The position numbers and the translations under genes are program-made. DNA of 18,258 nucleotides from JBNJEL01 sp051745835 (GTDB taxonomy: Bacteria > Bacillota > Halanaerobiia > Halobacteroidales > Acetohalobiaceae). Shown here piece by piece: positions 13,512 through 18,258 of the stretch; within the stretch, counting starts at the first letter, position 1; each line of letters starts with the position of its first letter. The stretch is taken from assembly GCA_051745835.1 (NCBI GenBank), contig JBNJEL010000034.1, positions 1 through 18,258 on the forward strand, written 5' to 3'. The notes beneath the pieces were generated by a model that worked only from the letters and a program-made list of their open reading frames with translations, was not told the origin of the DNA and did not search any database.

Positions 13512-14687
13512 TTAATTACAGCGTGTACTCTGCTTATTCTGTGCTAAACTATAGTATAAATTCTCTACCCTCTTACCAAACTCTGCTGCTGAAAGCTGCC
13601 TCACATCTTGATAAGCCTGATTGACTAACCGCTTAGTTTCTACCTCATTAGTAAGAGCTTGATAAAGAGTATCTGCTAAGTTATCATCATCAATAAAGAT
13701 CCGTCCGTTAACTTGATCTTCAATTAATCCTTCTAAATTCTTATCATACTTAGCTACTACAGTAAGCTGAGAAGCCATTGCTTCAATTAAAGTAAGGCCC
13801 TGAGTTTCGGTAGTAGAAGCAGACACAAAGACATCACCTAACTGATAGTACTGTCCTATCTCCTGCCACGGTTTCTCACCTACAAACCGCAGTGCTGATC
13901 CAATCCCTAACTCTTTAGCTAATTCTTCTAACTTATTACGCTCGGGTCCATCACCAACAAAGACTAACTTGGAAGTAGGCAGTTTATCCAATAGCTTAGG
14001 AAACTGCTTAATAATTAAGTCTAAACTTTTCTCTTGAGCAATCCGTCCTACGTATAGTACTACTGGATCATCAGCTAAGCTTAAGTCAGATCTTAACTGC
14101 TCTAACTCTTCTGGCTGATAATTATCCTGCTCAAAAGGCTCTAAATTAATTCCAGTTGGAATCACCTCAATCTGATTCTCTACCCCATACTCTCTTAGCG
14201 CTTCTTTCACCTTCTTAGTTGGGACAATCACTCGATTACAACTAGAACAGAAGAGCTTACTTACCTTCTGCGCTAATTTAGCAATATACTTTTTTAGACC
14301 ACTCTCAGTAATATAATGGCCATAATCTTCGTACATAGTATGATAGGTATGCACTAATGGTAGATTAAGAGTTTTAGCCATTATCCGACCTAAAATTCCT
14401 AGCGAAAACTCAGTTTGAGTGTGAATAATATCTAAATTAAGCTCTTTAATCTTCTTAATAATCCGATAAGAGTAGAGAAGACCAATCCGATGCTCAGGAA
14501 AGAAAGGAAAAGGAATATTAGGCAGCCCAATCACTTCTGATAGCTCCTCGTCCTGTTCAGGATGATCGATAGTAATAATTGTTACTTGATGACCTCGTTG
14601 CTCTAACTCACTTTTTAACATCTTAATAGATGTCACCACTCCATTTACTTGGGGCTCATAAGTATCAACAAAGATGCCAACTTTCAT
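13512..14687 (-). CDS. GT4 glycosyltransferase, diacylglycerol glucosyltransferase-like
   Basis: A GT-B fold retaining glycosyltransferase, 391 residues. The N-terminal glycine-rich VDTYEPQVNGVVTSI loop, HTYHTMYEDYGHYI (113-126), the donor-site GRIAQEK (214-220) and the E-x7-E motif ETQGLTLIE (E294, E302) are intact. These features match the lipid-acting GT4 group that puts glucose or a related sugar on diacylglycerol at the inner membrane face (1,2-diacylglycerol 3-alpha-glucosyltransferase type). AAGGAGG lies 6 nt before the ATG; the gene starts 1 nt after the stop of the upstream membrane protein, so translation is coupled. Sugar and acceptor are inferred from family resemblance. Confidence 0.87.
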   Translation of the reverse strand: MKVGIFVDTYEPQVNGVVTSIKMLKSELEQRGHQVTIITIDHPEQDEELSEVIGLPNIPFPFFPEHRIGLLYSYRIIKKIKELNLDIIHTQTEFSLGILGRIMAKTLNLPLVHTYHTMYEDYGHYITESGLKKYIAKLAQKVSKLFCSSCNRVIVPTKKVKEALREYGVENQIEVIPTGINLEPFEQDNYQPEELEQLRSDLSLADDPVVLYVGRIAQEKSLDLIIKQFPKLLDKLPTSKLVFVGDGPERNKLEELAKELGIGSALRFVGEKPWQEIGQYYQLGDVFVSASTTETQGLTLIEAMASQLTVVAKYDKNLEGLIEDQVNGRIFIDDDNLADTLYQALTNEVETKRLVNQAYQDVRQLSAAEFGKRVENLYYSLAQNKQSTRCN

Positions 14688-14688
14688 C

Positions 14689-15717
14689 TTATTCCTCCTT
14701 TCGATAGATCTGATCTAACTTAAATTTAAATACCTTAAATGTTACTAAACCGCCAAAGAAGATATAAAGATAGTAGGTAAAGAACCGCCAACTTGCTACT
14801 ACAATTCCTACTAAGGCAACTGGCAAGAACTGGTCTAACAGTCCCGCTAAGATCACCTCTATCCCACTAGCACCAGGAACCGGAATAAAGATAGCTATAA
14901 TATAGATTAATAACTGTAATAAATAAATTGAAGAAAAGTCTACACTTAAATTTAGACCCCTAATTACAAAGTAGAGTACCATAAATTTAGCGCTCCACGA
15001 TAGGACTGTTAAAGATAGACCAGAGAATAATTCACCTTTACTACTCTTTAGGTAACGCCAAATAGTATTGTTAAAGACTCTAACTTCTTTAACGAACTTG
15101 CGCTTCCAACGATGTCGCTTCTTAGAAGTTACTAACTTAATAATCAAGCTGCGATTCATCAACCAGAAGAAGAATTGCGCTAAATAACGCGGTTTATAGA
15201 GTAGTAAATAGATAACTATCCCTAACCCCACCACTCCTAAAGGAATAATTAAGATTAATACCTCCAGATTAAAATAAGAAAAGAATAATTTATGTAATTT
15301 AATTAAGATGAAGAGGAATCCCAGCATAAAGAATAATAACTGTAAGATTAATTCAACTATAACAATAACACTTGCTTTAGCTAACGAAACCTGATTCTCT
15401 TTTAAAGCAACAATCTTAAAAGGCTGTCCGCCAACACCTGAAGGTGTAATATTAGTAAAGAACTTCTCAACTAATCCTATCTCTACAGCAGTTAAGAAGG
15501 GTAAATCAACACCTACTCCCGCAGCTAAAATACATAATTTAAGTCCATTAAGCAGCCAATCAATCATAATTACTACCATAACCAAAAAAAGATAACTAAC
15601 TCTTAAATCTTTAACCGACTGCCAAGTACTCTGATCAACGGTAAAGATAGTAATCCCAATAATGATTAATAAACTAAAACTAATTGCTGTTAAAAGTTTC
15701 TGTTTAATATTGCCCAT
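14689..15717 (-). CDS. lysylphosphatidylglycerol synthetase/flippase-like membrane protein (YbhN/UPF0104)
   Basis: A 342-residue integral membrane protein with about eight hydrophobic segments and a basic cytoplasmic loop (KKRHRWKRKF). The TPSGVGGQPFK motif and the later PVPGASGIE motif are hallmarks of the membrane part of MprF and of YbhN/AglD-like proteins, which handle or flip lipids. There is no soluble aminoacyl-transferase domain, so it does not itself make lysyl-PG. ATG at 15717 is chosen: AAAGGTGG is 6 nt upstream and a TTG at 15720 is the alternative. Sandwiched between two glycosyltransferases, it probably moves or helps build the glycolipid; this is inference. Confidence 0.85.
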   Translation of the reverse strand: MGNIKQKLLTAISFSLLIIIGITIFTVDQSTWQSVKDLRVSYLFLVMVVIMIDWLLNGLKLCILAAGVGVDLPFLTAVEIGLVEKFFTNITPSGVGGQPFKIVALKENQVSLAKASVIVIVELILQLLFFMLGFLFILIKLHKLFFSYFNLEVLILIIPLGVVGLGIVIYLLLYKPRYLAQFFFWLMNRSLIIKLVTSKKRHRWKRKFVKEVRVFNNTIWRYLKSSKGELFSGLSLTVLSWSAKFMVLYFVIRGLNLSVDFSSIYLLQLLIYIIAIFIPVPGASGIEVILAGLLDQFLPVALVGIVVASWRFFTYYLYIFFGGLVTFKVFKFKLDQIYRKEE

Positions 15718-15729
15718 CAAATTCCACCT

Positions 15730-16875
15730 TTAAGCAGAGATGATTTGTTGCTCTTTACTATTAATTACCTCTTGATAACTACTAACTAACCGACTAAAGA
15801 CCTGATCCCATGATTTATTTAATGCATGCTGCCGCGCCTGTTTGCTTAACCTATCTCTTAAACTCGCTTCATTAATCATCCGCTCTAAATTAGCAGTAAA
15901 TTCAGCTACACTGTTCTCCTGACAGGCTAAGCAATTATAACCATCAATTAAATTCTCTTTAACTCCTCCAGCTAAAATTCCTACAACTGGCAGCCCGGAA
16001 GCCATAGCTTCTAAAACTACATTACCATACGTCTCAGTTGTAGAGGGAAAGAGAAAAACATCAGCCGAAGCATAGGTCTGAGATAGTTCTCTGCCCTTCA
16101 GGTAGCCTGTAAAAGTAACATTTTCCGGTGCCTCAGCCTTCAAATCAGCTAATAGCGGTCCATCTCCAGTAATTAATAGCTCAACCTCTTTTTGATAGTT
16201 TTGATTGATCTGCTCCAAACTCTCTAATAATAAATACAAATTCTTCTCTGGAGCTAACCTACCTACATATAGTAAACATAATTTATCCTGAAGAGAGTAC
16301 TTAGCTCTTAAATCTTCACTCCTTAACTGTGGCGAATAGAGATCAGGATTAATTCCTCGATCCCAAATCTCTAAATTCTCTATTCCCTGTGCTGCTAGCT
16401 CCTCTAAAGTAGCCTGAGAAGGACAGAAATTACGTTCGCTATGACTATGAAACCATCTAAAGAAGCGCCAAATCGGCCTCTCTAAGATATTTAGATTATA
16501 GTGGTTAAGATACTTAGTAAAGTTGGTATGATAAGAAGCTACTACTGGTACTTGACTACTTTGGGCATACTTTAAGCCGCATAGTCCTAAATTAAAAGGC
16601 GTTACTAGATGAACTAGATCAGGGCTATAATCATCTAATAATTTCTTGATTTTAAAATAATTAGGTAGTGAAACCCGACATTCAGGATAGAGAAAGAAAC
16701 TAAAGCTAAACATCCGTTCCGTATTCTTCTTTAAAGCAACTCCCTTTTTATCCTCGGGTGCAAAGACTAAGTAATCAATCCCCTGCTTAGTAAAGTAATC
16801 AGTTAACCGATCCAAAGTCTTAGTTACCCCATTAACCTGCGGTAAGAAAGTATCACTAAATAAGGCTACCTTCAT
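15730..16875 (-). CDS. GT4 glycosyltransferase (MgtA/alpha-mannosyltransferase-like)
   Basis: A second GT-B retaining glycosyltransferase, 381 residues. It has the N-terminal SDTFLPQVNGVTKTL loop, SYHTNFTKYL (114-123), donor-site GRLAPEKN (206-213) and the E-x7-E motif ETYGNVVLE (E281, E289) followed by AMASGLPVV. It resembles the GDP-mannose-dependent or UDP-glucose-dependent lipid glycosyltransferases (MgtA, SqdX-like). AAAGGAG lies 6 nt before the ATG. It is 34 nt behind the PAP2 gene and just upstream of the YbhN-like gene. It is a paralogue-like partner of the GT4 at 13512, which suggests successive sugar additions, though the order cannot be read from sequence. Confidence 0.87.
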   Translation of the reverse strand: MKVALFSDTFLPQVNGVTKTLDRLTDYFTKQGIDYLVFAPEDKKGVALKKNTERMFSFSFFLYPECRVSLPNYFKIKKLLDDYSPDLVHLVTPFNLGLCGLKYAQSSQVPVVASYHTNFTKYLNHYNLNILERPIWRFFRWFHSHSERNFCPSQATLEELAAQGIENLEIWDRGINPDLYSPQLRSEDLRAKYSLQDKLCLLYVGRLAPEKNLYLLLESLEQINQNYQKEVELLITGDGPLLADLKAEAPENVTFTGYLKGRELSQTYASADVFLFPSTTETYGNVVLEAMASGLPVVGILAGGVKENLIDGYNCLACQENSVAEFTANLERMINEASLRDRLSKQARQHALNKSWDQVFSRLVSSYQEVINSKEQQIISA

Positions 16876-16909
16876 ATCTAACTCCTTTCTGGGTTAAGTG
16901 ATAATTAAA

Positions 16910-17437
16910 TTACATTATCCCTAAATGAAGTAATGTAGAAAATAGCGTTCCTATCATAGCACCAATCATTACATCAGAAGGATAATGCACACCAAGATAT
17001 ACCCTTGACATGCCCACTAGGGAAGCTAATGAAATCAACAATACCAAACAGCCTGTAAAGTAGAAGCTAAGTGTTACTGCCATCGAAAAACTTGCTGTGG
17101 TATGTCCCGAAGGAAAGGAGTAATCTTCAAAAGGTACAATATAGATCTCAATCTCTTCTAAGATTTTATAAGGACGAGGACGATTAATCTTGCGTTTAAT
17201 GATATGCACTACAAAATGACTAACTGTCAATGATGTTAATATCTCATAGCCTACTTTAATAAGTTCACCACGCCCTAAGATAATTAATAACAGAGGTGAC
17301 AAAATAGTAAATACAGCCCCACCTAAATAAGTTATATAAGCCATCACTAAGTTTAACAGTTGACATCTAACTTTAGCTTGAACAAATTTAAATAGTTGAA
17401 GATCCCGAGCCAGTAAATGATCAGTTAAACGATTCAT
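16910..17437 (-). CDS. PAP2-family membrane phosphatase
   Basis: A 175-residue integral membrane phosphatase. All three PAP2 motifs are visible: K81...R88P89 in KRKINRPRP, PSGH (109-112) and SRVYLGVHYPSD with S144, R145, H151 and D155. Members remove phosphate from phosphatidic acid, phosphatidylglycerol phosphate or undecaprenyl diphosphate at the membrane. As first gene of the glycolipid-type operon it could supply diacylglycerol acceptor, but an undecaprenyl diphosphatase (BcrC-like) role is equally compatible. GGAGGAGGAG lies 6 nt before the ATG. Confidence 0.9.
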   Translation of the reverse strand: MNRLTDHLLARDLQLFKFVQAKVRCQLLNLVMAYITYLGGAVFTILSPLLLIILGRGELIKVGYEILTSLTVSHFVVHIIKRKINRPRPYKILEEIEIYIVPFEDYSFPSGHTTASFSMAVTLSFYFTGCLVLLISLASLVGMSRVYLGVHYPSDVMIGAMIGTLFSTLLHLGIM

Positions 17438-17785
17438 TTTCTCTCCTCCTCCGGTGGTGACCTTATTTATATTATATAGAATGATTATTAAAATAGTGTT
17501 AAATAAAAATTAAATATCCTTTAATAATAATTTATTAGATCTTTTTAGAATTAACCCTCGACTTTTACAACTTATTGTAAAAGACAAATTATAACTCAAA
17601 CTTTAAGAGAGGAGGAGATCATTTAAAAGGTAATTACATATATTTTTATATCTCCTCAAAAAAAGAGCTCAAAATAAAGCAGGGCTATAGTAGCATTAAT
17701 TGTATAATCAACTTAACATTCCTGCAAAATTATACTTATTAATCTTAAACTTAACAAAGATAACTTAAATTTACAGTTAATCAAC
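17438..17785. other. AT-rich intergenic region upstream of the PAP2 operon
   Basis: No gene is supported here. It holds a TATAAT at 17593-17588 (minus) with no convincing -35 box, the palindrome at 17562-17583, an inverted repeat GAGGAGAT (17612-17619)/ATCTCCTC (17650-17657) that contains Shine-Dalgarno-like sequence but no following ORF, and a second possible promoter TATAAT near 17475 on the minus strand. Confidence 0.5.
17562..17583. repeat. perfect 9-bp palindrome upstream of the PAP2 operon
   Basis: CTTTTACAA, CTTA, TTGTAAAAG. It starts 5 nt downstream of a minus-strand TATAAT, where a repressor site or 5' mRNA hairpin would lie. No T tract follows. Confidence 0.7.
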
Positions 17786-17815
17786 AAAAAAAGAGCGCCC
17801 CTCATCGGGACACTC
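17786..17815 (-). terminator. rho-independent terminator of pyrE
   Basis: Nine-pair stem (17793-17801 with 17807-17815) including two G-U pairs and a 5-nt loop, followed on the minus strand by seven T. Confidence 0.9.
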
Positions 17816-17831
17816 TCAGCTTAAATACTTA

Positions 17832-18258
17832 TTATATATCTCTACTACCTGGCTTATTAATCGGTAAACCTTCCGCACATAGTGGACATTCTTCTGGTTC
17901 ATAAGTCTCTACTTCTACTGTTAGTAATGCTTCCTTCTGTACTCCAAAGTCAACTTCGCCACCGCTACGGTCAACTAAGATACCAACTCCTACTAAGTCA
18001 CCACCATGCTCTTCAACGAGATCAATTACTTCACGTACAGAACCACCAGTAGTAGTCACATCTTCGACTAATAACACCTTTTCGCCTTCCTTAATCTTAA
18101 AGCCTCTTCTAAGCGTCATCTCACCATCTTCACGCTCAGCAAAGATTGTCTTCTTATTTAATACTGCGCCCATTGCATAGGACATGATAATTCCACCGAT
18201 AGCAGGAGCAATTATGCCAAAGCATTGTCGGTTATTTCGGGCGCGGTTTGCGCCGTCA
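17832..18258 (-). CDS. pyrE: orotate phosphoribosyltransferase, N terminus cut by window edge
   Basis: Makes OMP from orotate and PRPP in pyrimidine synthesis. The frame is open from the window edge; the internal ATG at 18185 is not the start. Visible motifs are IIAPAIGGIIMSYAMG, IFAEREDGEMTLRRGF (the catalytic flexible-loop region), the PRPP loop VLLVEDVTTTGGSV, GVGILVDRSGG, and a C-terminal CPLCAEGLPINKPGSR typical of the clostridial PyrE type. About 140 of a usual ~190 residues are present. The first ~10-16 codons at the edge (ANRARNNRQCF) do not resemble the family and are GC-rich, which may reflect a junction or sequence problem. It is followed by a terminator, so it ends a pyrimidine operon. 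Confidence 0.9.
   Translation of the reverse strand, partial: DGANRARNNRQCFGIIAPAIGGIIMSYAMGAVLNKKTIFAEREDGEMTLRRGFKIKEGEKVLLVEDVTTTGGSVREVIDLVEEHGGDLVGVGILVDRSGGEVDFGVQKEALLTVEVETYEPEECPLCAEGLPINKPGSRDI

Noticed and set aside
1..18258. CRISPR array, tRNA, rRNA or insertion sequence
   Set aside because: No regularly spaced repeats, cloverleaf-like genes, rRNA segments or transposase-like ORFs were seen on either strand.

Overview
The window is low-GC DNA with strong AGGAGG-type ribosome binding sites, sigma-A promoters and U-tract terminators. It carries a clostridial-type AbrB with a zinc-ribbon tail and a PyrE with a Cys-rich C terminus. Together these point to an anaerobic Firmicute. Halanaerobiales/Halobacteroidaceae (Acetohalobium- or Orenia-like) is my best guess from overall protein style; I could not search to confirm it.

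Left end (1-2870): a truncated secreted ankyrin-repeat protein runs off the left edge, divergent from an exported thermonuclease with a C-terminal OB-like domain. Then come three tiny hydrophobic ORFs (32, 34 and 34 codons) with strong Shine-Dalgarno sites. Two matching AC-N17-CATAtnATATT elements, resembling sporulation sigma promoters, and a 15-bp perfect inverted repeat lie among them.

Arsenic operon (2881-6134, minus): arsR, a metallophosphoesterase, an out-of-frame arsD/arsA deletion remnant, a small Cys-Cys protein and an Acr3 arsenite exporter, with a visible promoter and overlapping operator. A ferritin gene follows, then abrB on the plus strand with a textbook promoter.

Middle (7324-12438, minus): a frameshifted small membrane-protein gene; xpt behind a ykkC subtype-2 riboswitch (probably PRPP) with a terminator that competes with the aptamer's 3' stem; recQ; a cation-diffusion-facilitator (CDF) exporter whose frame is cut by one in-frame TAG and then continues for 32 family-like codons; and a CoA-type Nudix hydrolase.

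Right end (12575-17437, minus): a tightly packed five-gene set of PAP2 phosphatase, GT4 glycosyltransferase, YbhN/MprF-type membrane protein, second GT4 glycosyltransferase and sulfotransferase. The gene content suggests assembly of a glycolipid that may be sulfated. A partial pyrE runs off the right edge; its outermost codons look unlike PyrE and are GC-rich.
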